A DNA stretch of 64,000 nt. Source: an uncultured bacterium (GTDB lineage: Bacteria; Planctomycetota; UBA1135; GCA-002686595). The stretch's first letter is position 1; each line of letters begins with the position of its first letter. Location: positions 62,001 through 126,000 of the forward strand of contig CALBMX010000035.1 of NCBI GenBank assembly GCA_937896235.1. The letters are read 5' to 3'. Below are positions 45,901 through 54,582 of the stretch, in pieces. Position numbers and translations under genes: made by a program. The notes under the pieces are model-generated. The model had not been told where the DNA came from, searched no databases, and saw only the letters and a list, made by a program, of their open reading frames with translations.

Positions 45901-46330
45901 CGTCGGGGCACCGGGTGGAGAGAAGCCCTACTTCGGAGATGAGGCTGAGAAATTAAACTTCTCGGAGCAGAATTTTCAGGTGATCCGGGAGGCGATGAGA
46001 GGTGTCGCTAACGATCCCGCAGGAAGTGGAAACCATGCGCTCTCGCGTGGCGACCTGGGATTTGACGTGGCGATGAAAACGGGAAGTGCGGACCTGACGT
46101 CCGGAGATGGAACGGTGCGAAAGCACACATGGGTTATTGGCTGGGCGCCAGCCACGGACCCTAAAGTTATCTTCACGTTTTTCGTGCGCGACACGATGGC
46201 GACCTCGCATAACTCCTCCACGTATCTCGCTCGGCAGTTTCTTGTACGACCTGAATTTCGCAGGTGGTTGTTTGAAGAGGGGGCCGACATCGACCCCAAC
46301 TTTAAACCCGGCCCCCCGCTCGCAGATTGA
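42920..46330 (+). CDS. mrdA: Penicillin-binding protein 2, unusually large
   Basis: 1,136 residues from GTG 42920 (GTGA overlap with mreD), nearly twice the usual 600-650. An N-terminal membrane helix (MLMIALGALALILRQAHV) is followed by the PBP-dimer opening GTIRDAGGRPLVRDREAYHL. The transpeptidase domain lies at the far C-terminus: GSTFKPFA (Ser823, Lys826), SCNVYF (Ser892) and KTGSAD (Lys1053). Roughly residues 110-720 are a mostly helical, Arg/Glu-rich insertion without recognised family. The enzyme cross-links lateral-wall peptidoglycan with RodA, whose gene overlaps by 4 nt. The extra mass is probably periplasmic. Confidence 0.9.
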   Translation: MIGSRRTTAPMLMIALGALALILRQAHVQLDEHEIWSEEAARLERSGELLPYTRGTIRDAGGRPLVRDREAYHLEFSYREFRRSHPLGAVTHAATVVLLEPISLVTALDFAEEWAVAFCEMTPGELYGFRTGQGVRVDLRGLPGCLDRAGALKWIGATSGDEERESMDLSGRAGDLGFYIGRLLQLTKNESKALLRAHENEVMAGRTYLQLVADMRRGDRGRDQSAFIGLGEAEASELAEEQLREELRAFVRHSIADLDTLAARMGIEGARNASEGDTPVVDLVTDLESWRRSIENAAARKLFEEAAGFTPGRIDAETLLSSFELDWIALYMRWDRPRLETWVRRTRSSWLSGWRGSYALPRLLAELRLSEDEEPTVERACNLFSTMWYRESDLSLALDGRPVPLAQRAGLAVFDELRDIFVASVGTAPRPADERLPWTAFVTAPEGEDQVHGRDGFDGERMVEARGAAPLGSQSWLDVEARLTLASREGNPTTRAKRWSHHMDPSRADFRSREILLELAGEVCDAWEGSFQALVRAALLEARQAAMPDQLTKEGALRFNEDSLDRASDRARFILRDYGMRRNALEAPPDQEGEWPAYEVVQLLTRYPDRFPGFGVQDARERIAFVREDEPGLPGVALLGSTVFLDAERAQSQRADVKRLDQLRKKGKRSTEDTVELYELVGRVEPPSEARGISGIEGSFNHFLSGQNGYRERVGLEEAGSEQTSNLRNVIHGKDLGLTLNSELQLAAEMVLEHPEIPVPANAPDKVDAAWLADPEGAIVIMRPNGDLVVAASGPAPWSPRVSLDRPSVERCLTMIDFKPPGSTFKPFAALWALETGKLAATDSFLCEREVPSDGSNKCSYKGVHCHTGYGHGDKGFGTVTPLNMTDALHVSCNVYFAHVGEALSIEDFQGLADTFGFGEPTGISPAGTRGIVEHSFGDLFTRKSLEGGRKFGEKDRMRAANGLSVVQITPVQLARATAGLATGYLPSVRIVDRVGAPGGEKPYFGDEAEKLNFSEQNFQVIREAMRGVANDPAGSGNHALSRGDLGFDVAMKTGSADLTSGDGTVRKHTWVIGWAPATDPKVIFTFFVRDTMATSHNSSTYLARQFLVRPEFRRWLFEEGADIDPNFKPGPPLAD

Positions 46331-47541
46331 AGCGCGGCCACGACTTTGAATACCGCAAACGCGGGGGGAACAGGCGCCGCTCATTTTTGCTGCCCGACCT
46401 GTCGCTCGCGCGATTTGATTGGGTTGTCTTTGCGCTCGGGCTGTTCTTGCTCGGTACTGGCTTGATGTTTGTGCATGCGTGCTTTGAGGCGAACGTGGAG
46501 TACAAGCGCCTCGATTTGACGGTGGGCGACCCTTTCAGTAGCCACTTAAAGATCGTGATGATCAGCACGCCAGTATTTCTGGCTGGCTTGTACATGCGAC
46601 CTGCTTGGTTGAGAGGTCAGTCGTATTTGATCTATGCCGCTGGAATATTCCTACTTGCTCTAGTGCCGCTTGTTGGTATCGAACTCAATAATGCAAAACG
46701 CTGGCTCGACACGCCCTTTGGATTCAACCTCCAACCCTCGGAGCTGATGAAAATCGCGCTTGTCTTGGCGTTGGCCCGCGCGCTCTATCGCAACCGTCTA
46801 CAGACCCTTAGGAGCTGGATCCTCCCCTCGTGTATCGCGCTGTTGCCCATGGGGATGATCATGAAGCAGCCGGATCTTGGGACGTCGCTGACGATCGTTC
46901 CTGTGACCTTGGGGATGTTCTATCTCGCTGGGGCGCGGATGAGAGTCATCATGGGGCTTTGCTTGCTCGTCGCAGGGCTCGGGTTTGTTTCGTGGCAAGC
47001 GGGACTTGTGAAGGACTATCAACTGCGCCGCATCGATACGTGGTCGCGCGCGTTTGATCCCGATGTCTTGATCTCCGAGCGCAACGCAGCCGGGTTCCAC
47101 ACTTATCAAGCACGAGTCACCATCGGCAACGGCGGTATGGATGGGAGCGGGATCGGCAAAGGGGTCGCGAATCGGGCTGGGCACTTGCCAGCGAAGGAGT
47201 CCGATTCGATCTGGTCGGTGGTCGCAGAAGAGCTTGGGTTAGTTAACTCCTCGGCAGTTCTGATCGCCTACGCGCTGTTTGCCATGCTGCTCTTGCGAGG
47301 CGCCGGGGAGCTGCGCGACCGCTACAGTCGATTGGTCGTCGGTGGCGTCGGTTTGTATTTCGGCGCGCACTTCTTCATTCACATCGGGGTGAATACCGGA
47401 CTCTTGCCGATGACTGGATTAACCTTGCCCTTGTTCTCCACCGGCGGCTCTTCGATGATCGCTAGTTTTGGAGCGTTGGGAGTTGCTCTCGGCTTGTCGG
47501 CGCGACGGGTCGCCGCCCTTGATGCCGACGCCTTTCGGTAG
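46327..47541 (+). CDS. rodA: Peptidoglycan glycosyltransferase RodA (SEDS family)
   Basis: 404 residues with about ten helices. SEDS motifs are ELNNAKRWLDTPFGFNLQPSE, the next helix KIALVLALARALYR, MKQPDLGTSLTIVPV, GIGKGVANRAGHLPAKESDS (catalytic loop region; SDSIWSVVAEELG) and the C-terminal NTGLLPMTGLTLPLFSTGGS. It starts at TTG 46327, overlapping the PBP2 stop (TTGA). RodA polymerises lipid II with PBP2. The cytoplasmic N-terminus is longer than usual and rich in Arg. Confidence 0.95.
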   Translation: MKRGHDFEYRKRGGNRRRSFLLPDLSLARFDWVVFALGLFLLGTGLMFVHACFEANVEYKRLDLTVGDPFSSHLKIVMISTPVFLAGLYMRPAWLRGQSYLIYAAGIFLLALVPLVGIELNNAKRWLDTPFGFNLQPSELMKIALVLALARALYRNRLQTLRSWILPSCIALLPMGMIMKQPDLGTSLTIVPVTLGMFYLAGARMRVIMGLCLLVAGLGFVSWQAGLVKDYQLRRIDTWSRAFDPDVLISERNAAGFHTYQARVTIGNGGMDGSGIGKGVANRAGHLPAKESDSIWSVVAEELGLVNSSAVLIAYALFAMLLLRGAGELRDRYSRLVVGGVGLYFGAHFFIHIGVNTGLLPMTGLTLPLFSTGGSSMIASFGALGVALGLSARRVAALDADAFR

Positions 47542-47575
47542 CGAGAAGGCGTAGCCGTTTTGTGCCTACCACCGT

Positions 47576-48985
47576 ATGCGCGCTTCGCTAAGATGCAAAC
47601 GAGCGAAGTTCATGGAAGAAACCAAGACCAAACCGGCGGCACCGTCCAGACACAGGTTGATGCGCGCCGTGGCGGCGCTTGCCCTTGGCTTCGCCTTGAT
47701 CGAGTCAAGCCTCTGGCTCTTGCATTTTACCGTTGGCCAAAAGCAGCGTCAGAGCGAAGGGGGAGTGGCCGAGATCCTCTGCATCGGAGACTCGCATACC
47801 TATGGGTGGAATGTTGATGGGCCTTCGACTTGGCCCGCTAAGCTCACCGAATACTCGGGAGTTGCAACCTCAAATCGTGGTGCACCGGGGAAGAACACCG
47901 CGACATTGATCGAGGAGTTGGACGAGTATCTCGCCCTAGACAAGCCGCGACTCGTGCTGATTTTAGGTGGGCTCAACAACCCCTGGTCCCGCCCGCATGC
48001 TGGAGGCGAGGCCAACCCCCCAAACTCCGTCTCGTGGTCACGCACGGTGCGGCTGATTCAAATCCTGGTATCGCGATTCGAATCAAAAGAAGCGGGTCTC
48101 GTAGCTAAAAGGATCCGAGAGTCAGAGGCCTCCACCCCTGCCCGAGGTACGTTTACCGAGACCGAGTTGGCAGGCGATTTAACGGAGGTCCGCGTGGTTA
48201 CACGCGCTGGTGACCTCGAGACCTTTGTGATTGGCGGTGGAACGCTGAGCACTCTGGAGACGCAAGTAGCCTATGACTGGATCACTCGCGATCTGGTCAG
48301 TCTGGTCGAGACCGTTCGGGAAGCAGGCGCGACGCCTGTGTTGCTGACGTACGCGTTGGAGGAGGGAGAGTACATACCCTCAGTCAACTTCACGATCCGC
48401 GAGGCCGCCGTCCAATGCGGAGCACTCTTGATCGATGTGGCGAAAGAGTTGGCACCTACGGTGAAGGAGTTCACTGCCGAGCGGCTCTTCTTTAAGGATG
48501 CTCACCCTAGGCGTGAGGGCTATGAACTCGTTGCGAGTGTGATCCGTGATGGTCTGATCCGCGCGGGACTCCTCGACGGGGAAATCAAGGGGGACCCCGG
48601 AGCACTCCTTCGTGGACATGTCCCCCCCGAACCTCGCCTGGCTCTTGTCGTAGATCCAGGGGCGGATGGAGCCCTAACCCTTGAGCTGGCCTTTGAGCCT
48701 GCGCTCTCTTACAACCTGCTTCTCTCGCGCTCTCTGGGCCCGCCGGAAGGAGAGGATTGGTTGGGCGTCCCCGTGACCATGGCCCGCGACGAGTTGTTTC
48801 GGGCTTCCGAGCGTATGAGCCAGCTAGGAGGGGACTTTAATCCCGAGGGCAGGGCGCGCCTCGAAATTACAGCAAATCTGGCGTCGGAGCTCGGGTTGTC
48901 CGAGGGCGAGATCTGGGCGAGTTTGGCGGTGCGAACCAAGGATTGGACCGTCTTGGGCGTCAGTACGCCCATTCGGCTTCGCTAG
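47576..48985 (+). CDS. Membrane-anchored SGNH/GDSL hydrolase-like protein
   Basis: 469 residues (ATG 47576; ATG 47612 is a reasonable alternative). An N-terminal signal-anchor (MRAVAALALGFALIESSLWL) precedes an SGNH fold: block I ILCIGDSHTYGWNV with the Ser, Gly in SNRGAPGKN, block III LILGGLNN and block V FFKDAHPRREGYELVA with the Asp-His pair. About 140 extra C-terminal residues are of unknown fold. SGNH proteins deacylate or acetylate envelope sugars. It follows rodA after 34 bp, suggesting work on wall or surface glycans. Confidence 0.8.
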   Translation: MRASLRCKRAKFMEETKTKPAAPSRHRLMRAVAALALGFALIESSLWLLHFTVGQKQRQSEGGVAEILCIGDSHTYGWNVDGPSTWPAKLTEYSGVATSNRGAPGKNTATLIEELDEYLALDKPRLVLILGGLNNPWSRPHAGGEANPPNSVSWSRTVRLIQILVSRFESKEAGLVAKRIRESEASTPARGTFTETELAGDLTEVRVVTRAGDLETFVIGGGTLSTLETQVAYDWITRDLVSLVETVREAGATPVLLTYALEEGEYIPSVNFTIREAAVQCGALLIDVAKELAPTVKEFTAERLFFKDAHPRREGYELVASVIRDGLIRAGLLDGEIKGDPGALLRGHVPPEPRLALVVDPGADGALTLELAFEPALSYNLLLSRSLGPPEGEDWLGVPVTMARDELFRASERMSQLGGDFNPEGRARLEITANLASELGLSEGEIWASLAVRTKDWTVLGVSTPIRLR

Positions 48986-49038
48986 GCGAGAGAGAGAATC
49001 CGGCTTGGTTTCGCACAATTGGGGATAAATGTGGGAAA

Positions 49039-49062
49039 TTGGGACTAATGATTTGGTCCCAA
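49039..49062. repeat. 7-bp inverted repeat between SGNH and FG-GAP genes
   Basis: TTGGGAC / GTCCCAA separated by 10 nt. It has no T-run, so it may be a weak terminator or an operator ahead of the secreted FG-GAP gene. Confidence 0.3.
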
Positions 49063-49168
49063 GGGAGATTCCGCACGAGGACTGGTGCAGGGGCACTGAA
49101 CTTGAGATAGAGTTGAAACTCCCCCCTTGTGCGCACCCTCGACATCTTTACAGTCGCCAAACTAGTCA

Positions 49169-51532
49169 ATGAGCACGAAGCCTCACTCTCGACACTTTCG
49201 CGTCCTCTCCCTTTTGACCGCTTGTGTTTTCGCAGCGCCAGCCTTTGGGCAGGTCGCATCCCTCCCATTCGAAGATGGCTTTGAATCTGGCTCGCTCGCA
49301 CCCTATTGGTCGGTCAACATCCCCCAGGGTTTGGGATACGCCAGCGTTTCAAGTGCGGATGGGCCCGCTACCGGGAATTTTCACTTGGTGATGGCTGCCT
49401 CTACCGACTTTGTGGAGAGCACAGCCGAGGCCATCCTCGCTCTTGACCTAGAGGGTCAATCGGACATTATTCTTGAGTTCTCTCAACGCGAATATGGGGA
49501 TGAGTCCGACATCGAAGACGGTGTGTTTATCAGCGATGATGGTGTCAAGTGGTTCAAGGCGGTTGACCTAGGAGCTTCCAGCACAAGCGTATATAAGGAA
49601 TGGAGCCTCAGTCTTGACGATCAAGTTGCTGTGGCCGGGATGACTTTTACGAACCCTTTCTACATCAAGTTTAGCTGGAATGACGACTACAACATTCCAA
49701 CCGATGGTTTTGGGTTCGACGACATACGCCTCCGTAGCGTGAACTACAAGACCCTGCAATCGATCCCCGGTAAGACCGTCAATGGCGAATTTGGTCGCAG
49801 TATGGCACCAGTCGGCGATTTTGACGGAGACGGCTTCCCTGACTTTGCGGTCGGTTATCCAGGTTGGAACGCAAATAAAGGGCGTGTCGAAATCTGTTCG
49901 GGGCTAGATGCATCGATCTTGGCGGTTGCTACCTCCGGGTCCCTTGGCGCGCGATTTGGGGAAACGATGGCCAACATCGGGGACCTAGATGGCGATGGGA
50001 AGGACGAGCTCCTCATCGGGGCCCCTTTTGCCGGCACTTTGGCCGCCGAGGGCGGGGCGGCGTTTGTCTACTCCTACGCCACGGGCTTATTCCTTCACAC
50101 GATCAACGGTACGGAAGTCGGCGGCCACCTTGGGGCCAGCGTCTCTGGAGTCTCCGATCTTAACGGAGACCTCGTGCCGGACTTTCTTGTTGGAGAGCCC
50201 TTCGCGGACAACGGAGCTTCGGTGAACGTTGGCCGTGCACTCGCCTATTCGGGCCAATCAGGAGGTGTCCTGTTCAGCCGATTCGGGGTCCAGGCTAATG
50301 AAAACTTCGGAAGCTCGGTTGCCGGAACTCCAGACGTAAATGGGGATTTGATTCCGGACGTCATCGTGGGTGCCCCCGGACGCAGCTTGATCATTTTCCT
50401 GAATGATCACGTTGGAAGTGCAGATGTGCTCTCGGGCGTAAGCGGTTCCATTATCCGAACGTTCTCGGGAGACACAGCGAACGGCAAATTCGGCGCATCC
50501 GTTTTGGGCATCGCCGACGCAAACGGTGACGGACTTGGTGACGTGGCGATCGGTGCGCCTGATGCGGGCACAGGCGCCGGAATGGTGCGCATCTTCTCCC
50601 CGGATAAGTTTCAAGTTATCGATACGCTTCTAGACTCGGCCGTCAGCGGGCATTTCGGCTTCGTGCTAAATCACGTAGGTGATGTGACTGGGGACGGGCT
50701 TGAGAACTTCGCAGTCGGATCAAACTCAAGTGGCATTGGCTCAGCTACAGTTTATCGCGCTTCGGATTTGGTGAAAATCTACCGATTCGACTCACTCTTG
50801 GCTGGCACTGGATTTGGGCAGACGGTCGCTGGCGCAGGGGATATCAATAACGACGGAGTGGGTGACGTCATGATCGGAGCCCCGACCGAAGTCGTCACCG
50901 GGAAGACCAATGCCGGCTTCGTTCGCATCGTTACGACAGCCAATGCTCCCGTATTTGAGCTCGTCGACGGAGTCCATAGTACGCTCAGCGGAGACTTGGT
51001 CATCAGAGGGCAGAGCCTATTGGCTAACTTGGTTGTCGAGATTGACGGTTTGGTTTACCCCTCCGTTTATGTGTCGCCTGTCGAGGCGCGTGTTTCCGTC
51101 GGGCCCGCACTAAAAGGCGGTTACTCGGACATCAAGATTTCAACAGACCTGGGAGAGGACTCGGAAGTGGGGGGCGTACCGCGTTTTCCCGCTCTAAAGA
51201 GTGATGCCTGGCTTTCGATTGGGGGGCAGCTCAATGTCACCCTCAACAATGGTGATATCGGAAGTTTTATCCTTGCGACCTCGAATCAGATCTTCGCGGC
51301 CCCCGCGGACTTCTCGAACTTTGGTTGGTACTACGGCTTGGAGCTTGCGGGCGTCTGGATGGTCGGCGCAGGTGGCTTTGGCCCGGGCGACTTCGAGCGG
51401 AACTTCTCCTTTTCGGGACCGACGACCTCGGGCCTTATCGGGACCGACTTTTATCTGCAGGCTTGGACGGCTCAAAACAGCCTTGGGCTGGTCGGGTTCT
51501 CGAATACGACCAAGTTCACGATCGTGCCGTAG
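49169..51532 (+). CDS. Secreted FG-GAP (integrin-alpha-like) beta-propeller protein
   Basis: 787 residues. A signal peptide (VLSLLTACVFAAPAFG) is followed by a MAM/jelly-roll-like domain of about 160 residues (PFEDGFESGSLAPYW at its start, GFGFDDIRLRS at its end). Seven FG-GAP repeats then form a propeller (residues about 195-585), with calcium loops such as DFDGDGFPD, DLDGDGKDE, DANGDGLGD and DINNDGVGD. The C-terminal 200 residues are an IPT/beta-sandwich-like region with no sorting signal that I recognise. It is a surface or secreted adhesin-type protein, common in large-genome aquatic bacteria. Confidence 0.85.
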   Translation: MSTKPHSRHFRVLSLLTACVFAAPAFGQVASLPFEDGFESGSLAPYWSVNIPQGLGYASVSSADGPATGNFHLVMAASTDFVESTAEAILALDLEGQSDIILEFSQREYGDESDIEDGVFISDDGVKWFKAVDLGASSTSVYKEWSLSLDDQVAVAGMTFTNPFYIKFSWNDDYNIPTDGFGFDDIRLRSVNYKTLQSIPGKTVNGEFGRSMAPVGDFDGDGFPDFAVGYPGWNANKGRVEICSGLDASILAVATSGSLGARFGETMANIGDLDGDGKDELLIGAPFAGTLAAEGGAAFVYSYATGLFLHTINGTEVGGHLGASVSGVSDLNGDLVPDFLVGEPFADNGASVNVGRALAYSGQSGGVLFSRFGVQANENFGSSVAGTPDVNGDLIPDVIVGAPGRSLIIFLNDHVGSADVLSGVSGSIIRTFSGDTANGKFGASVLGIADANGDGLGDVAIGAPDAGTGAGMVRIFSPDKFQVIDTLLDSAVSGHFGFVLNHVGDVTGDGLENFAVGSNSSGIGSATVYRASDLVKIYRFDSLLAGTGFGQTVAGAGDINNDGVGDVMIGAPTEVVTGKTNAGFVRIVTTANAPVFELVDGVHSTLSGDLVIRGQSLLANLVVEIDGLVYPSVYVSPVEARVSVGPALKGGYSDIKISTDLGEDSEVGGVPRFPALKSDAWLSIGGQLNVTLNNGDIGSFILATSNQIFAAPADFSNFGWYYGLELAGVWMVGAGGFGPGDFERNFSFSGPTTSGLIGTDFYLQAWTAQNSLGLVGFSNTTKFTIVP

Positions 51533-51553
51533 CTGAGCTTCAACAAACGTGCT

Positions 51554-51587
51554 ACAAGCCCATCTCGCTTTCGCGATGTGGGCTTGT
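51554..51587 (+). terminator. Hairpin after the FG-GAP gene
   Basis: ACAAGCCCA / TGGGCTTGT with an inner TCGC-TTTC-GCGA stem, 21 bp after the stop. The T-tract is short (TTGT), so efficiency is uncertain. Confidence 0.65.
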
Positions 51588-51682
51588 TGTACTTCATGCC
51601 TTTGCTTTTGGCGGGTATCCACTCTCTTATGGCTTACTCGGACTTTCGTCCCCCTTTGGGATGACAATCAAGACCATTTGGT

Positions 51683-51709
51683 CGTGCTTTACCGTGAAAA
51701 GCACGTTTT
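51683..51709 (+). terminator. Second terminator-like hairpin upstream of the microcompartment operon
   Basis: Perfect 8-bp repeat CGTGCTTT / AAAGCACG with a 7-nt loop, followed by TTTT. It lies in the roughly 400-bp gap 51533-51932, which otherwise holds the candidate BMC promoter and no gene. Confidence 0.5.
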
Positions 51710-51846
51710 GGTGACGCGGGGGAGTCCGGGGGTCGCGCCACCGATTCGGTAGAAGTAATCTTGGGAATAATGGCGTCTATATGACCTCTAAATGGTCTTC
51801 AAAATGCCCTCTATGATCCATGGTAGTCTTTGTGCCCTACGATAGG

Positions 51847-51875
51847 TTGCTCGGATCGCTCGGGCAGCATATACT
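51847..51875 (+). promoter_or_regulatory. Candidate promoter of the microcompartment operon
   Basis: TTGCTC (51847-51852), a 17-bp spacer, then TATACT (51870-51875). The -10 element is good and the -35 is weak, which would suit an activated promoter. Transcription would start about 50 nt before the first BMC-H gene. Confidence 0.45.
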
Positions 51876-51932
51876 GCTCGCCCCTAACCCTTCCTCCCCT
51901 CACGGAACCTCCTTGCAGAGGTGATTAGTAAC

Positions 51933-52223
51933 GTGCAACACAAAGCTCTTGGAATGATCGAGACCAAAGGTCTCATCGGTTCGATCGAAGCCGCAGACGC
52001 CATGGTCAAAGCGGCAAAGGTCGTGCTTTTCGGTAAAGAGAAGGCCACTGCTGGCCTTGTCACCATGTACATCTGCGGTGAAGTTGGTGCCGTCAAGGCA
52101 GCCACCGACGCTGGCGCTGCAGCAGCTCGCCGCGTTGGAGAGTTGGTCTCCGTGCACGTGATCCCGCGCCCCCATGCGCAGGTTCTCAGCATCCTCCCGG
52201 ACATGACTCCGGCTAAGTCTTAA
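51933..52223 (+). CDS. BMC-H hexameric shell protein (1)
   Basis: 96 residues from GTG 51933, preceded by GAGGTG at ribosome-site distance; the GTG at 51921 is less well placed. It is a single Pfam00936 BMC domain beginning [20 protein letters not shown] and continuing through [20 protein letters not shown] to VHVIPRP. The pore loop is KEKATAGLV. Hexamers tile the facets of the polyhedral shell, and the pore admits small substrates. First gene of the operon, with a paralogue at 54265-54552 that differs in the pore loop and tail. Confidence 0.96.
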   Translation: MQHKALGMIETKGLIGSIEAADAMVKAAKVVLFGKEKATAGLVTMYICGEVGAVKAATDAGAAAARRVGELVSVHVIPRPHAQVLSILPDMTPAKS

Positions 52224-52354
52224 ACACTCTCCCTTGATCTTGGCCCGCCGGAATCTCCACGGGGGCCCAGTCTAGTGAGCTGCGCTTTTTACTATTGGAT
52301 TCCGAGCGCCACCGGCCCGAACTCCATGGGACTGCGCCTCACCCTTCAAGAGCT

Positions 52355-54211
52355 ATGAAAGGACTCGATCCTGATCTCCGCGCCCTGCAGGAGATGCGTG
52401 ACGCTGTCAACGCATCGAAGCTGGCCTGTAAATCCCTTGCTACCTGGACTCAGGAGCAAGTCGATGCGCTCTGTCGTGAGATTGTCAAGGCTGCCTCGGC
52501 CGCTGCGCACGATCTTGCGCGTATCGCCGTTGAAGAGACGGGGATCGGGCGTGTGCATTACAAGGTCCTTAAGAACATCTTCGCATCTGAGGGCATTTGG
52601 GAGTCAATCAAGGACGAGAAGACGGTCGGGATTCTTGGCACGAACGAGCAAACCGGCGTGACTGAGATCGGCACCGCGTCGGGTGTAATCGCCTGCATCG
52701 TTCCCACAACGAATCCGACGTCGACGACCATTGGGAAAGCCTTGATAGCGATCAAGGGCCGCAACGCTGCGGTGATCAGTCCACACCCGCGGGCCAAGCG
52801 CTGCATCGTTGAGACGGTCGAGGTCTTACGTCGAGCAATCGAGCGAGCCGGCGGGCCCGCGGATTTGGTAACGGTGCTCGCGAATCCGACGATCGAATCC
52901 ACCGGCGCTTTGATGCGGCACAAAAACGTCGCGATGATCCTCGCGACGGGTGGCTCCGGACTTGTGCATGCGGCCTACAGCTCAGGGAAGCCCGCGTACG
53001 GCGTTGGTCCCGGGAACGTGCCGGTTTATATCGACCGATCGGCCAACATCTCCGAAGCGGCAAAGTGGATCGTCGCTAGTCAGAGCTTTGACAACGCAAC
53101 TCTATGCTGCTCGGAGCAGGCCATCGTTGTCGATGCCCCTGTGCGCGAGAAACTGCTCGCCGAGCTGGTGAAGCGTGGCGCGCATCACGCGAACGATGCC
53201 GAGCGCAAACTGCTTGAGAATTACTGCAACAGGAACGGCGCTCAGAACCCCGACGTTGTCGGATTGGATCCTTGGCGCATTGCCGAGGCTTCAGGTTTTC
53301 ACGTTTCGCGTTCAACCACGATTCTGTTGGCCGATCAAGATGGCGTGGGGGCTTGCTCGCCCCTCTCGATTGAAATCCTGTGCCCGCTGCTCTCTGTTCA
53401 CACGGTGGACGGATGGAAAGAGGGGTGTGAGGTCTCCATGAAGATCTTGCACAATCACGGGCTGGGACATACCTGTGGTGTGTGGTCGGGGGATCGCGAG
53501 GTGATTGAGGCGTGGGCCCTGCAAAAGCCGGCCAGCCGCATCATCGTGAACGGCCCGACGAGCCAGGGTTCGGTTGGGTACAGCACGGGCTTGACTCCCT
53601 CCATGAGCTTGGGCTGCGGTCCTCTCGCGGGCAACATCACATCGGACAACATCACCGCTCGACACTTACTCAGCGTAAAGCGCCTTGCGCCCCCGACTCG
53701 CGATTGGGCGGATCGCTATGCGAAGGATATGGCACGCGCCGCCTCGCTTACCGGCGACTCCGCTCCGCGCGGCTCAGGGCTCCCCGGCGACCCCGCACTC
53801 GGCTCCGACATGGGCGGGCGCCGTGATCAGGTTTCTGCCCAGGCGTCCAACTGGAGTGGAAACGCATCGCGTGCAAGTAACCCAAATCCAGCACCTGCGG
53901 CACCCGTTGTGCATGGCACACCTGCGACTCCTAGACGCGCGCCCGTCTTTGCCGGGGGCTTAGCGGGCAGCTCGCCGCGCCCCAGCACGCAGCCGCATTT
54001 TGTCGCCCCAGCGCCCGCGCATTCAGCGAAGACGCAAACGCCAAGGTCCGGTGACCTAACAGCACCTCGTTCCGCGGGGCGACAGGTTGGCGAGGCGCTA
54101 AGCGCAAACGAAATCGCAAAGATTATGGCCACAGCGGGAGCCGGCTGCCCCATGGGGCCATGTGGCGGTTGCCCGCACTCTGACATCTCAACGGGAGCCT
54201 GCACCGCGTAG
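52355..54211 (+). CDS. Acylating (CoA-dependent) aldehyde dehydrogenase with encapsulation-type tail
   Basis: 618 residues from ATG 52355. The catalytic core (about residues 1-455) is of the PduP/EutE/AdhE-N type, converting an aldehyde plus CoA and NAD+ to acyl-CoA. It shows IVPTTNPTSTTIGKALIAIK, ILATGGSGLVHAAYSSGKPA and the catalytic Cys251 in SFDNATLCCSEQAIVV. A linker of about 110 residues rich in Pro, Ala and Ser follows. A short amphipathic helix comes next (GEALSANEIAKIMATAG, about residues 579-595), like encapsulation peptides. The end has four cysteines: C598, C603, C606 and C616 (CPMGPCGGCPHS...GACTA). It lies between the two BMC-H genes, so it is the core lumen enzyme. The tail cysteines are unusual. 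Confidence 0.93.
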   Translation: MKGLDPDLRALQEMRDAVNASKLACKSLATWTQEQVDALCREIVKAASAAAHDLARIAVEETGIGRVHYKVLKNIFASEGIWESIKDEKTVGILGTNEQTGVTEIGTASGVIACIVPTTNPTSTTIGKALIAIKGRNAAVISPHPRAKRCIVETVEVLRRAIERAGGPADLVTVLANPTIESTGALMRHKNVAMILATGGSGLVHAAYSSGKPAYGVGPGNVPVYIDRSANISEAAKWIVASQSFDNATLCCSEQAIVVDAPVREKLLAELVKRGAHHANDAERKLLENYCNRNGAQNPDVVGLDPWRIAEASGFHVSRSTTILLADQDGVGACSPLSIEILCPLLSVHTVDGWKEGCEVSMKILHNHGLGHTCGVWSGDREVIEAWALQKPASRIIVNGPTSQGSVGYSTGLTPSMSLGCGPLAGNITSDNITARHLLSVKRLAPPTRDWADRYAKDMARAASLTGDSAPRGSGLPGDPALGSDMGGRRDQVSAQASNWSGNASRASNPNPAPAAPVVHGTPATPRRAPVFAGGLAGSSPRPSTQPHFVAPAPAHSAKTQTPRSGDLTAPRSAGRQVGEALSANEIAKIMATAGAGCPMGPCGGCPHSDISTGACTA

Positions 54212-54264
54212 GTTTTCGTCTCGGAATTACACTCAACAACTCACTTTAGAAAGGACTGAATACT

Positions 54265-54552
54265 ATGGATAGCCTTATCGCATTAGGTCTCATTGAGACC
54301 AAAGGAATGGTTGGCGCCATCGAAGCTGCTGACGCCATGTGCAAAGCGGCCAAGGTCACCTTGCTCGGCAAGGAGACTTCGGGTGGCGGCCTCGTCACCG
54401 TGATGGTCCGCGGCGAAGTTGGCGCGGTCAAAGCGGCAACGGACGCTGGTGCAGCAGCCGCCCGCCGTGTCGGCGAGCTCGTCTCAATCCACGTGATCCC
54501 GCGCCCCGCAGAGGATCTCGAGCGCTTCTTGCCGCCGATCCCCGAGCAGTAA
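54265..54552 (+). CDS. BMC-H hexameric shell protein (2)
   Basis: 95 residues with a clear ribosome site (AAAGGACTG, 54250-54258). Canonical BMC domain: [20 protein letters not shown], then [20 protein letters not shown] and HVIPRP. Roughly 70% identical to the first BMC-H. The pore loop is KETSGGGLV, glycine/serine-rich compared with KEKATAGLV in paralogue 1, so the two probably give facets with different permeability. Confidence 0.96.
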   Translation: MDSLIALGLIETKGMVGAIEAADAMCKAAKVTLLGKETSGGGLVTVMVRGEVGAVKAATDAGAAAARRVGELVSIHVIPRPAEDLERFLPPIPEQ

Positions 54553-54582
54553 ATCACTGCAGAGTCCCCTTGGGACTCCGCT

